A program made the position numbers and the translations under genes. From the NCBI RefSeq assembly GCF_007828035.1, contig NZ_VITV01000016.1, forward strand, positions 1-64,000: a stretch of DNA of 64,000 nt, in the 5' to 3' direction. Under the pieces are notes generated by a model that saw nothing but the letters and a program-made list of their open reading frames with translations, was not told the origin of the DNA and did no database searches. Positions within the stretch are counted from its first letter, which is position 1. Each line of letters begins with the position of its first letter. The DNA comes from Nitrospirillum amazonense (GTDB lineage: Bacteria > Pseudomonadota > Alphaproteobacteria > Azospirillales > Azospirillaceae). Below are positions 26,048 to 36,081 of the stretch, one piece after another.

Positions 26048-27979
26048 ATGGCACCCCACTCCCCGGTCCCCTTTTCAGACGCGCGCAGCCTGCCCATCCG
26101 GGACCATGACGGACTGCGCCAAGCCTTGACCGACGCCAACCTGCCCACCCTGCTCATGGTCTACATGCACTACACGGAGGATGAGGGGATGCTGGAGCGG
26201 TTCGCCCCGCATATCCACTCCCCCTACGCCTATAATCCCGCACCCATCCCGGCGGAATTGGAGCAGGAACTGCGCGATCGTCTCTTCGGTCTGCTGACCC
26301 AATCGCCGCCGCCCGTCGAACGGCCGCTGTCGCACGACCTGATGCGCCGGATGATGAGCGTCGGCGTGGCTGAGACCGTGGATGAGGAATGCGTGCCCAT
26401 GCTGCTGGAGCAGATGGGGTTCGAAACGCCGGTTCCGCGCTCCAGCGTGCCGGGGCGCGCGGCGCCGGCCGGCTTCAAGGTGCTGGTCATCGGCTGCGGC
26501 ATGACCGGCATCGTCGCCGGCATCAAGCTGGCGGAGGCCGGCTACGACCATGTCATCATCGAGAAGAATCCCGAGGTCGGCGGTACCTGGTACGAGAACC
26601 GCTATCCCGGCGTGGGGGTCGACACGCCCAGCCACTTCTACTCCTTCTCCTTCGAGATCAATCCCGAGTGGAACCACTACCACCCCAAGGGCCACGATAT
26701 GCAGGATTACCTGCTGCGGGTGGCGGACAAGTACGGTATCCGGGATCGGACCATCTTCAACACCCAGGTCCTCTCCTGCGTCTATGACGCCGACCTGGGC
26801 CTGTGGCACGTCACCGTGCGGTCGAACGATGGTCGGGAATGGGTCATCGACGCGAACGCCGTCATCAACGCCCATGGCCCTTTGAACCGCTGGCAGTTGC
26901 CGGACATGCCGGGGCTGAAGGACTTCAAGGGTCCGGCCATGCACACGGCCGCCTGGGATACCCGTGTCGACTTGGCCGGCAAGGACGTGGTCATGATCGG
27001 AACCGGGGCCAGCGGCGTGCAGCTGGCGCCTGCCATCGCACCGTCGGTAAAGCATCTGACCATCCTGCAGCGCTCGCGCCACTGGGTCATCCGCAATCCG
27101 GAAATCGGCCGCCAGGTCACGGAAGGCGTCAAATTCGCCCTGCGCCATATCCCGCATTACAAGGAATGGTTCCGTTATCGCGTCTACTGGTTCGCCGGCG
27201 ATGGGTTGTTCGTGAACGTCGTGAAGGACCCCAACTGGACGGGCTCGGATTTGTCGGTCTCGGCCCATAACGAGGGCATGCGCCAGTTCGCGTTGTCCCA
27301 GCTGCAGGCGGCAACAGCGGACCGGCCGGACCTGTTCGAGAAGCTGCTTCCCGACCACCCGATCTTCTCTAAGCGCATCCTGCTGGACGATGGCTGGTTC
27401 GATACCCTGAAGCGGGACAACGTGACCCTGGAGAACCGGGCGGTCGATCATATCGAGGCCGACGCCGTGGTGCTGAAGGACGGGACCCGCCTGCACGCGG
27501 ACGTGCTGGCGCTGGCCACCGGGTTCAACGTCGCCAAGATGCTGGGCTCCCTTACCGTCATCGGACGCGAGGGTGCCGACCTGGGCCGGATCTGGGGCGA
27601 GGACGACCCCCGCTCGCATCTGGGCGTGACCATCCCGGGCTTCCCCAACTTCTTCTACACGGTGGGTCCGAACAGCGCGCCCAATCATGCCGCGGGCCAG
27701 AACCTGATCTCCGAAGTCCAGGTCAACTACATCATCGAGTGCCTGGATGCGGTGGTGGCCGCCGGCGCCAAGGCCATCGAGCCAACGAGGATGGCGTTCG
27801 ACGCCTTCAACGAGCGCATCGACCGGCGCATGCAGGACATGATTTGGACCCACCCCAAGGCCAACAGTTACTACAACAACAGCAAGGGCCGCATCTTCCT
27901 GTCCTGGCCGTATCGACTGGTCGACTATTGGACAGCCATGCGCAAGCCGGACCTCAACGACTTCACCCTTCTGCGTTGA
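26048..27979 (+). CDS. Flavin-dependent Baeyer-Villiger monooxygenase
   Basis: 643 residues. A ~140-residue N-terminal extension precedes the FAD-binding GCGMTG (149-154), as in the 4-hydroxyacetophenone-monooxygenase subgroup. The BVMO fingerprint FKGPAMHTAAWD (293-304) ends in D rather than the more usual P. The second Rossmann motif GTGASG (318-323) binds NADPH. The enzyme would insert oxygen next to a ketone to give an ester or lactone. In a steroid island the likely targets are a C17 side-chain or ring ketone, but this is inference. The operon also provides a CoA-transferase, an aldehyde dehydrogenase and beta-oxidation enzymes for the products. An HSL-type esterase is encoded at 17857-18801. 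Confidence 0.85.
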   Translation: MAPHSPVPFSDARSLPIRDHDGLRQALTDANLPTLLMVYMHYTEDEGMLERFAPHIHSPYAYNPAPIPAELEQELRDRLFGLLTQSPPPVERPLSHDLMRRMMSVGVAETVDEECVPMLLEQMGFETPVPRSSVPGRAAPAGFKVLVIGCGMTGIVAGIKLAEAGYDHVIIEKNPEVGGTWYENRYPGVGVDTPSHFYSFSFEINPEWNHYHPKGHDMQDYLLRVADKYGIRDRTIFNTQVLSCVYDADLGLWHVTVRSNDGREWVIDANAVINAHGPLNRWQLPDMPGLKDFKGPAMHTAAWDTRVDLAGKDVVMIGTGASGVQLAPAIAPSVKHLTILQRSRHWVIRNPEIGRQVTEGVKFALRHIPHYKEWFRYRVYWFAGDGLFVNVVKDPNWTGSDLSVSAHNEGMRQFALSQLQAATADRPDLFEKLLPDHPIFSKRILLDDGWFDTLKRDNVTLENRAVDHIEADAVVLKDGTRLHADVLALATGFNVAKMLGSLTVIGREGADLGRIWGEDDPRSHLGVTIPGFPNFFYTVGPNSAPNHAAGQNLISEVQVNYIIECLDAVVAAGAKAIEPTRMAFDAFNERIDRRMQDMIWTHPKANSYYNNSKGRIFLSWPYRLVDYWTAMRKPDLNDFTLLR

Positions 27980-28042
27980 CCGGTTCCAAAGCGGCGGTCC
28001 CAGCCGGACCGCCGCCACCCGCCCCCATGAGAGACGTCTTTC

Positions 28043-29329
28043 GTGCCCCCTGACGACACTTCCCCCACCCCGGCAGCGCTGGCCGGCATCCGGGTCCTGG
28101 ACCTCAGCCGCGTGCTGGCGGGGCCCTGGGCGGCCCAGATCCTGGGCGACCTGGGCGCCGACGTCATCAAGATCGAGCAACCCGGCAAGGGAGACGATAC
28201 CCGAAGCTGGGGCCCTCCCTATCTCCCCAGCCGCGATACCGACGCCGACCCCTTCAGCGCCTATTATCTGGCCTGCAACCGCAACAAGCAGTCGGTGGCC
28301 ATCGACATCGCCAAGCCTGAGGGAGCGGCGCTGGTGCGCCAGTTGGCCCGCCGCAGCCACATCGTGCTGGAGAACTTCAAGGTGGGAGGCTTGGCCCGCT
28401 ATGGGTTGGACTACGCCAGCCTGGCGGCCGAAAACCCCGGCCTGATCTACTGCTCCATCACCGGGTTCGGCCAGACCGGCCCCTATGCGGCCCGGGGCGG
28501 TTATGACTTCCTGATCCAAGGAATGAGCGGCCTGATGAGCGTCACCGGTCAACCGGATGGCATGCCGGGGGCCGAGCCATTGAAAGTGGGCGTGCCGGTC
28601 TCCGACCTGTTCACCGGCCTCTACGCCACGGTGTCCATCCTGGCCGCCTTACGCCATCATGAACGCACGGGCGAGGGCCAGCATATCGACTGCGCGCTGT
28701 TGGACACGCAAGTGGCCCTGCTGGCGAACCAGGGCATGAACTGGCTGGTGGGTGGCCAAGTGCCCCGTCGGCTGGGCAACGGTCACCCCAACGTCGTCCC
28801 CTATCGCTGCTTCGCCACGCGGGATGGGCACATCATCGTCGCGGTGGGCAACGACGGCCAGTTCCGCGCCCTGTGCCAGGCGTTGGATCGCGCCGACTTG
28901 GCGGCCGATCCCCGCTACACGGCGAACCCCGGCCGCCAGCGCCATCGCGAGACGCTGGAGGCGGCGCTGGCGGACAGCATCGCCGGCTGGGAAATGGCGC
29001 CCTTGATCGATCACCTGGCCCGCGCAGGCGTTCCGGCCGGCCCCATAAACCGCGTCGACCAGGTCTTCGCCGATCCCCAGATCGCGGCCCGCGGCCTGGT
29101 GCATGAACTGGCGGCGCCGGACGGCACCTCCATCCCCGTCGTGGGTTTCCCGGCCAAGCTGTCGCGCACACCGGCCCGCTACACCTTGGCGCCCCCCCGG
29201 GTGGGAGCGCAGACGGCCAAGGTTCTGGGGCGAATCCTGGGATTGGACCCGCAAACGGTGGACGGACTGGCCAGCCGGGGCGTGGTCCAGAGCGCCCCCG
29301 AAACGCCCGCCTCGCAGACAGAGGATTGA
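28043..29329 (+). CDS. CaiB/BaiF class III CoA-transferase
   Basis: 428 residues from a GTG start. Family features are GIRVLDLSRVLAGPWAAQILGDLGADVIKIE at the N-terminus, the CNRNKQSVAIDI segment, and the region HIDCALLDTQVALLANQG that follows the catalytic Asp in these enzymes. It moves CoA between carboxylic acids and probably activates an acid released in this branch, with no need for ATP. It lies between the BVMO and aldehyde dehydrogenase genes in one operon; only four bases separate its stop from the next ATG. Confidence 0.85.
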   Translation: MPPDDTSPTPAALAGIRVLDLSRVLAGPWAAQILGDLGADVIKIEQPGKGDDTRSWGPPYLPSRDTDADPFSAYYLACNRNKQSVAIDIAKPEGAALVRQLARRSHIVLENFKVGGLARYGLDYASLAAENPGLIYCSITGFGQTGPYAARGGYDFLIQGMSGLMSVTGQPDGMPGAEPLKVGVPVSDLFTGLYATVSILAALRHHERTGEGQHIDCALLDTQVALLANQGMNWLVGGQVPRRLGNGHPNVVPYRCFATRDGHIIVAVGNDGQFRALCQALDRADLAADPRYTANPGRQRHRETLEAALADSIAGWEMAPLIDHLARAGVPAGPINRVDQVFADPQIAARGLVHELAAPDGTSIPVVGFPAKLSRTPARYTLAPPRVGAQTAKVLGRILGLDPQTVDGLASRGVVQSAPETPASQTED

Positions 29330-29333
29330 TATC

Positions 29334-30767
29334 ATGGAAAAGCTGAACTGGATTGGCGGGCGGCAAGTGGCGGGCATCCGTCTCACGCCCAATTCCAACC
29401 CGGCCAACCCCGACGACGTGATCGGACACTACGCCTGCGCCAGCCCGGACCAGGCCGCCGAAGCGATTGCCGCCGCGCGTGCCGCAGCACCGGCCTGGGC
29501 GGCCACCAACCCGCAGACGCGGTCGGACATCCTGCGCCGGACGGGTGACCTGCTCCATGCCCGCGCCGAGGAATTGGGTGCCCTGTTGACGCGGGAGGAA
29601 GGCAAGACCCTGCGGGAGGGTATCGGCGAGGTGCGGCGCAGTGCCCAGATTTTCCACTACGCGGCGGGCGAGCCGCTGCGCGCCGGTGGTGAGAGCCTGC
29701 CCGGCCTGCGCGATGGCATGACAGTGGTCGTAAGCCGGGAACCGGTCGGCGTTGTGGGCCTGATAACGCCCTGGAACTTCCCCATGGCCCTGCCGGCCTG
29801 GAAGACGGCCTACGCGCTGGCCTACGGCAATACCGTCGTCCTGAAGCCATCGGACGTCACGCCCGCCTGCGCCTGGGAATTGGCCAACCTGCTGCACCAG
29901 GCCGGGCTGCCGGCCGGCGTCTTCAACCTGGTGATGGGTCCCGGGTCTCGTCTCGGCCCGGCGCTGGTGGATGGCGCGGATGCCATCAGCTTCACCGGCT
30001 CGCCAGGGGTGGGGCAGGACATCCTGGCCCGCAGCGTCCCCCGACGCATCAAGGTCCAGTTGGAGCTGGGCGGCAAGAACCCGCTGGTGGTGCTGGACGA
30101 CGCCGACCTCGATCTGGCGGCCGGCATCGCCGTGCAGGGGGCCTTCCACTCAACGGGCCAGCGCTGCACAGCCACCAGCCGCATCATCGTCCATCGCCAT
30201 GTCCACGACGCCTTCGTCGAACGCCTGGTCGCCAGGACCCGGGGCCTGCGGGTGGGCGACCCCATGGCGCCTGAAACCGACATGGGCCCGGTGGTCAACG
30301 AGGGCCAGTTGCAGAAGAACCTGGGCTATGTCGCGGAAGCCCGGACCGAGGGGGCTGAACTGGCCTGCGGGGGCAAGCGCCTGGACCGGCCGGGCTGGTT
30401 CATGGAACCGGCACTGTTCGTCGGCACCAACAACGCCATGCGCATCAATCGTGACGAGGTTTTCGGGCCCGTGGCCTGCGTCATATCCGCTGACGACCTG
30501 GACCACGCGATCGCGATCGCCAACGACAGCGAACACGCCCTGTCCAGCGGCGTGGTCACCCGCTCGCTCTCCGCCGCCGAAGCCTTCCGCCGCCGGTCCC
30601 ATGCCGGCCTGGTGATGGTGAACGCCCCCACCGCCGGCATAGACTACCACGTGCCGTTCGGCGGCCGCGGCGCCTCGGGTTATGGCGGACGCGAACAGGG
30701 CAGCGCCGCTATCGAATTCTTCACCGAGGGCAAGACCACCTACGTCAACCACGGGGTCGTCGACTGA
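29334..30767 (+). CDS. NAD(P)-dependent aldehyde dehydrogenase
   Basis: 477 residues from the ATG at 29334. Visible ALDH features are TPWNFPMALPAWK, the FTGSPGVG cofactor loop, the general base in LELGGKNPLVV, the catalytic Cys in STGQRCTATSR, and EVFGPVACV. It resembles the 2,5-dioxovalerate/succinate-semialdehyde subgroup. It would oxidise an aldehyde formed in side-chain removal to the acid that the upstream CoA-transferase activates. Substrate is inferred from context only. Confidence 0.85.
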   Translation: MEKLNWIGGRQVAGIRLTPNSNPANPDDVIGHYACASPDQAAEAIAAARAAAPAWAATNPQTRSDILRRTGDLLHARAEELGALLTREEGKTLREGIGEVRRSAQIFHYAAGEPLRAGGESLPGLRDGMTVVVSREPVGVVGLITPWNFPMALPAWKTAYALAYGNTVVLKPSDVTPACAWELANLLHQAGLPAGVFNLVMGPGSRLGPALVDGADAISFTGSPGVGQDILARSVPRRIKVQLELGGKNPLVVLDDADLDLAAGIAVQGAFHSTGQRCTATSRIIVHRHVHDAFVERLVARTRGLRVGDPMAPETDMGPVVNEGQLQKNLGYVAEARTEGAELACGGKRLDRPGWFMEPALFVGTNNAMRINRDEVFGPVACVISADDLDHAIAIANDSEHALSSGVVTRSLSAAEAFRRRSHAGLVMVNAPTAGIDYHVPFGGRGASGYGGREQGSAAIEFFTEGKTTYVNHGVVD

Positions 30768-30815
30768 ACCGCCCCCGGCCGCCATCCGGCCCATCCTTGA
30801 AAGGAGGTCAACGAC

Positions 30816-31727
30816 ATGACCGACACCATCGCCTTCATCGGCCTTGGCGCCATGGGGCTGCCCATGGCCAGCAATCTGGTCCGCAAGGGCTTTCCCGTCA
30901 TCGGCTTCGACCTTGACCGCGCCAAGCTCGACGCCCTGGTGGCGGTGGGCGCCAAGCCGGCTGGCAGCCTGGCCGACGCTGTCCGTGAAGCCGGTATCGT
31001 CATCACCATGCTGCCCGCCCCCCCTCATGTCCGTAGCGTCATGCTGAGTCCCGATGGTGTGCTGGCCCATCTGCGCACCGGCGGCCTGGTGATCGACATG
31101 AGCACCATCGACCCCGCGACCACGGATGACGTGGCGGACGCCTGCCGCCGGAAAGGCCAGACCTTCGTCGACGCCCCCGTCGGCCGCCTGGTCAGCCATG
31201 CCGAGCGCGGCGAATCCCTGTTTATGGTGGGTGCCAGTGATGAGGGCCATGCCCGCGCCCTGCCCCTGTTGCAGGCCATGGGCACCTCCATCCTGCGCTG
31301 CGGACCGGAGGGCAGCGGCACGCGCACCAAGATCGTGAACAATTACCTGGCCATCGTGGGAGCGCAACTGACGGCGGAAGCCCTGCTGCTGGGCACGAAG
31401 CTGGGACTGAATGTGGCGACCATGCGCGACGTCGCCGGCGGCACCACCGCCACCAACGGCCAGCTCATGATCAACTTCCCCAGCAAGGTGTTGAAGGGCG
31501 ACACGGCGCCCGGGTTCACCATCGATCTGGCGCACAAGGATCTGATGCTGGCCCTGGCCGCGGCATCACAGCAGCGCCTGGGCCTGCCGGTCGGTCAGGC
31601 GGCCGCGTCCGCCTTGGGCGCGGCGCGGGGGGGCGACTATGCGGGCCGGGATTTCTCCGCTCTGCTGGACTACGCCTGCGAGATCGCCGGCGTCGCCCCA
31701 CCCCGCCTGTCCCTCCAGGCATCCTGA
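30816..31727 (+). CDS. 3-hydroxyisobutyrate dehydrogenase-family oxidoreductase
   Basis: 303 residues with the beta-hydroxyacid dehydrogenase pattern: FIGLGAMGLPMASNL at the N-terminus, the substrate-binding FVDAPVGR (DAPVSGG-like, with the usual SGG changed to GR), the catalytic Lys region GTRTKIVNNYL, and FTIDLAHKDLMLAL near the end. A perfect AAAGGAGG ribosome site precedes the ATG. It would oxidise a beta-hydroxy acid or CoA ester with NAD(P)+. The changed DAPVGR loop suggests a substrate different from 3-hydroxyisobutyrate. Confidence 0.8.
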   Translation: MTDTIAFIGLGAMGLPMASNLVRKGFPVIGFDLDRAKLDALVAVGAKPAGSLADAVREAGIVITMLPAPPHVRSVMLSPDGVLAHLRTGGLVIDMSTIDPATTDDVADACRRKGQTFVDAPVGRLVSHAERGESLFMVGASDEGHARALPLLQAMGTSILRCGPEGSGTRTKIVNNYLAIVGAQLTAEALLLGTKLGLNVATMRDVAGGTTATNGQLMINFPSKVLKGDTAPGFTIDLAHKDLMLALAAASQQRLGLPVGQAAASALGAARGGDYAGRDFSALLDYACEIAGVAPPRLSLQAS

Positions 31728-31747
31728 CGCGACGGGGGGCGGCGACG

Positions 31748-32824
31748 GTGAACGAGACCAGTGAAATCGTGCGGGACATGTCGGCCCGGTTGTTCGCCGA
31801 CTTGGCGACCCCGGCCCGGCTTTATGAGGCCGAAGCCGGAGTTTGGGACCAGCCGGCCTGGGACCGGGTGCAGATGATGGGATTGCCCCTGGCCCTGGTG
31901 CCGGAGGAGGCGGGCGGCGTTGGATTGGAGGCGGCCGACGCCGCTGGGCTGGTCGCCAGCGCCGCGACCACCGCCCTGCCAGTTCCTTTGGCGGAAACCA
32001 TGCTGGCCAACCGTCTGCTGGCCGATGCCGGCCTGCCTTTGGCCGAGGGACCGGCCACCCTGGCACCCGCCCGGCCCGGCGACCGCTTCACCCTGGAGCG
32101 GCGGGGGGCTGGCTGGCACCTCCATGGTGGGGCCGAGCGTGTGCCCTGGGCCAGCATCGCCGGTGACATCGTCATCGTTGCGGAGGCTGAGGGCCAGGTG
32201 CTTGCCGCCCGTGTCGCCCGATCGGACGTCACGCCGCTGCCCGGCCGCAATCTGGCGCTGGAGCCGCGCGATCGGCTGGAGGTGGATTTGGAGTTGCCCG
32301 GGGATGCCGTCGCCCCGCTGCCGGCCGGCATCACGATTTGCCACCCCCTGGCCTTGGGCGCGGCGTTCCGCACCGCGGCCTTGGCGGGCGCCGCCGCCCG
32401 CGTCCTGGACATGACCGTGGCCTACGCCAACGAGCGCAGCCAGTTCGGCCGGCCCATCGGCAAATTCCAGGCCGTTCAGCAATCCTTGGCCCTGATGGCG
32501 GGCCAGGTCGCCGCCACAAAGGGTGCCGCCGACCTGGCCGCGGGCTATCTGGACGCCTATTCCCAACCAGGAGGAGCCGACCCCCTTCCGGTTGCCATCG
32601 GCAAGGCCCGGGCCGGCGAGGCGGCGGGGATGATCGCCGCTATCGCCCACCAGGTTCATGGCGCCATCGGCTTCACCCATGAGCACGCCCTGCATTTCCT
32701 GACCAAGCGCCTGTGGTCATGGCGGGATGAGTTCGGCAACGACGCCCATTGGCAGCGCCTGATCGGCCGGCGCATGGCCGCCGCGGGCCCTGAGGGGCTC
32801 TGGCCCCTGCTCACCACCCTTTAG
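31748..32824 (+). CDS. Acyl-CoA dehydrogenase, short subunit
   Basis: 358 residues from a GTG. The acyl-CoA dehydrogenase C-terminal domain is clear (ANERSQFGRPIGKFQAVQQ, then IAHQVHGAIGFTHEHALHF). The N-terminal domain is short and divergent, and no catalytic Glu is evident at the usual place. In steroid degraders such proteins form heteromeric dehydrogenases with a full partner (ChsE1-ChsE2 type). The next gene, 24 bp downstream, encodes that partner. Together they would introduce a double bond in a steroid-derived acyl-CoA. Confidence 0.8.
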   Translation: MNETSEIVRDMSARLFADLATPARLYEAEAGVWDQPAWDRVQMMGLPLALVPEEAGGVGLEAADAAGLVASAATTALPVPLAETMLANRLLADAGLPLAEGPATLAPARPGDRFTLERRGAGWHLHGGAERVPWASIAGDIVIVAEAEGQVLAARVARSDVTPLPGRNLALEPRDRLEVDLELPGDAVAPLPAGITICHPLALGAAFRTAALAGAAARVLDMTVAYANERSQFGRPIGKFQAVQQSLALMAGQVAATKGAADLAAGYLDAYSQPGGADPLPVAIGKARAGEAAGMIAAIAHQVHGAIGFTHEHALHFLTKRLWSWRDEFGNDAHWQRLIGRRMAAAGPEGLWPLLTTL

Positions 32825-32848
32825 GCCCGGCCGACCCAAGGAACCATC

Positions 32849-33994
32849 ATGTCCCATTTCGCATTCCCGCCCCCCATCCACCCGCCAGGCGCGGACGACT
32901 TGCGGGCCGAGGTGCGCCAGTTCCTGGCCGAGGAGCTGGCCAGCCGTCCCGCGTCCCAGCGCATCAAGTCCTGGAGCGGATACGATGCCGATTTCAGCCG
33001 TAAGCTGGGACAACGCGGCTGGATCGGCATGACCTGGCCCAAGGAATATGGCGGCCGGGAGCGGAGCGCGCTGGAGCGCTACATCGTTCTGGAAGAGCTG
33101 TTGGCCGCCGGCGCGCCCGTAGCCGCCCATTGGATCGCCGACCGGCAAAGCGGCCCCCTGTTGCTGAAGGAGGGGACCGAGGAGCAGAAGCGCCACCTCC
33201 TGCCCCGCATCGCCGCCGGCGAATGCTTTTTCTGCATCGGCATGAGCGAGCCTGACTCCGGATCCGACCTCGCGGCCGTGCGCACGCGCGCCGTAAGGAC
33301 CCAGGACGGTTGGCGGGTCAACGGCACCAAGCTGTGGACCACCTACGCCCACAAGTCCCACTACATGATCCTCTATTGCCGTACCGGCGGTGTCGACGAT
33401 CGGCACGGCGGCACCAGCCAGTTTCTGGTGGACCTGACGTTGCCGGGCATCACCATCCGCCCCATCGCCGACCTGTCGGGTGAGCGGCACTTCAACGAAG
33501 TGGTGTTCGAGGATGCGCCGCTACCCGCCAGCGCCTTGCTAGGCACGGAGGGCAACGGCTGGAACCAGGTGATGGGCGAACTAGCCTATGAGCGCAGCGG
33601 GCCGGAGCGCTTCCTGTCGACCTTCGTGCTACTGGTCGAATTGATCCGGGCGCTGGGAACTGATCCGTCCGACCAGGCGCTGGCCGTGCTGGGCCGCCTG
33701 GGCAGCCATCTCGCGGTGCTGCGGCGTTTGTCCCGATCGGTGGCCGGCCTGTTGCAGGAAGGGGCGAACCCGGCATTGCAAGCCGCCCTGGTCAAGGACC
33801 TCGGCGCCATCGTGGAACAGGAAATTCCCGAACTGGCCCGCCAACTGGTGGCGACGGAGCCGATGCTGGGATCGGACGACATCTTCCAGGCGGTGCAGGG
33901 CTACGCCATCCTGAACGCGCCCGCCTTCTCGCTTCGCGGCGGAACGCGGGAAATCCTTCGCGGCATCATCGCACGCGGCCTGGGCCTGCGCTGA
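32849..33994 (+). CDS. Acyl-CoA dehydrogenase
   Basis: 381 residues, ATG start. It has GWIGMTWPKEYGGRERS, the FAD-contacting CIGMSEPDSGSDLA, TKLWTTYAHKS and the C-terminal LRGGTREILRGIIARGLG typical of FadE-type enzymes acting on ring-containing acyl-CoAs. It is paired with the shorter dehydrogenase upstream, probably as an alpha2beta2 complex. The product would feed the enoyl-CoA hydratase encoded immediately downstream. Confidence 0.85.
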   Translation: MSHFAFPPPIHPPGADDLRAEVRQFLAEELASRPASQRIKSWSGYDADFSRKLGQRGWIGMTWPKEYGGRERSALERYIVLEELLAAGAPVAAHWIADRQSGPLLLKEGTEEQKRHLLPRIAAGECFFCIGMSEPDSGSDLAAVRTRAVRTQDGWRVNGTKLWTTYAHKSHYMILYCRTGGVDDRHGGTSQFLVDLTLPGITIRPIADLSGERHFNEVVFEDAPLPASALLGTEGNGWNQVMGELAYERSGPERFLSTFVLLVELIRALGTDPSDQALAVLGRLGSHLAVLRRLSRSVAGLLQEGANPALQAALVKDLGAIVEQEIPELARQLVATEPMLGSDDIFQAVQGYAILNAPAFSLRGGTREILRGIIARGLGLR

Positions 33995-34012
33995 CCCAAC
34001 CAGGGAATCCCC

Positions 34013-34813
<801 letters not shown>

Positions 34814-34849
34814 ATAAAGCGCACCCCATCAGCTCATTGCATCATAATT

Positions 34850-34879
34850 TGCGTAGTTTTTTCCTTTTAAAAATACGCA
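34850..34879. promoter_or_regulatory. Putative island operator (dyad), site 4
   Basis: TGCGTA, 18 bases, TACGCA: a perfect dyad in both hexamers, with an AT-rich spacer. The left half extends as TACGCAAAT on the minus strand. It lies in the 274-bp gap 34814-35087 upstream of the aldo/keto reductase gene, 209 bp before its ATG. Confidence 0.55.
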
Positions 34880-35087
34880 TACAGACTATAGTCTCGCCTT
34901 GGGGGAGCGCCAGGATGTGAGCGGATAAACGGACCGCCTGGGAGGGTGTCCGTCCCCGTACACGACAGGCAACCTGGGACAACCGAGCCGCGGCGCTGCG
35001 GCACCGGCCAGGTCACGCTCCCCCACCCCCGACTACGCCGCCATCCGACCAGACCCTGCTCAGCCAGCCTCATCAGAAGGTGATCCC

Positions 35088-36059
35088 ATGCTCGAACGTG
35101 TCGCGCTTCATTCCGCCCTGCCCGCCGTCAGCCGGCTGTGCCTCGGCACCAACATGTTCGGAACGGCGGTCGACCAGGTCCGGGCCAACGCCTTACTGGA
35201 TGCCTTCGCCGCGCTGGGCGGCAACTTCATCGACACCGCCCGGTCTTACGGCGACTGGATTCCCGACGCGCCCAAGGGCGCCAGCGAACGGGCGGTGGGC
35301 GCCTGGATGAAGGGACGCCGGCGTCAGGACATCGTCCTGGCCACCAAGGGCGGGTTCTTCGACCTCAAGGTCATGGATTATCGCAAGCGGGTGAACCCTG
35401 AGGACATCGCCAGCGACTTGGCTGAAAGCCTGGACCACCTGCAGACCGACTATATCGATCTTTATTGGCTGCATACCGACGACGACACCCAGCCTGTGGG
35501 CGCCCTGGTCGACGCGCTGATCGAACACCAGCAGGCCGGGCGCATTCGCCAGTTCGGCGCCTCCAACTGGTCCCCGGCGCGCCTGGAGGAGGCACGCGCC
35601 TACGCCCAGGCGATCGGCCATGACGGCTTTATCGCCTGCCAGCCCTTCTGGGGCTTGGCGGTCCCCAACCGCGAGGTCGCGGCTGTCTCGGGCTACGGTC
35701 CCTATTATGAGGACGGCTTTCAGCCCGTGCACGCCGCTGGCCTGGCCATGGTTCCCTATTCCGGCCAGAGCCGCGGCTTCTTCACCAAGCTGGCGGCCAG
35801 CGGCGAGCAGGGCCTGCCCGATGACCTGAAGGCCATGTACGTCAACGAGGCCAACCGGCATCGCTTGGCGGCGCTGACGCGGGTGGCTGAAATTCACGGT
35901 GTCGGCCTGAACACGGCGGCGCTGGCCTATCTGACGTCGCAGCCCCACCTGACTGTTCCCATCATCGGCGCCAGCAAGCCCGAGCAGTTGGCGGAGAGCG
36001 CCCGCGCCACCGCCCTGACGCTATCGGCCGCTGAGCTTGCGGCTCTCGCCACCGCGTGA
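35088..36059 (+). CDS. Aldo/keto reductase
   Basis: 323 residues with the AKR (alpha/beta)8 barrel pattern: an NFIDTARSYGDW segment holding Asp and Tyr, the catalytic Lys in VLATKGGFF, the His in IDLYWLHTDD, and PIIGASKPEQL for cofactor binding near the C-terminus. It reduces or oxidises a carbonyl/alcohol with NADP(H), possibly at a steroid ring position. It is followed after 22 bp by an SDR gene, and both probably belong to one operon controlled from 34850-34879. Confidence 0.82.
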   Translation: MLERVALHSALPAVSRLCLGTNMFGTAVDQVRANALLDAFAALGGNFIDTARSYGDWIPDAPKGASERAVGAWMKGRRRQDIVLATKGGFFDLKVMDYRKRVNPEDIASDLAESLDHLQTDYIDLYWLHTDDDTQPVGALVDALIEHQQAGRIRQFGASNWSPARLEEARAYAQAIGHDGFIACQPFWGLAVPNREVAAVSGYGPYYEDGFQPVHAAGLAMVPYSGQSRGFFTKLAASGEQGLPDDLKAMYVNEANRHRLAALTRVAEIHGVGLNTAALAYLTSQPHLTVPIIGASKPEQLAESARATALTLSAAELAALATA

Positions 36060-36081
36060 CCCTGACAGGGAGGTTGACGGG

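Noticed and set aside
26075-28552. An 825-codon minus-strand frame opposite the BVMO gene
   Set aside because: The opposite strand has clear BVMO and CoA-transferase motifs. The frame is low-complexity Gly/Val/Arg sequence.
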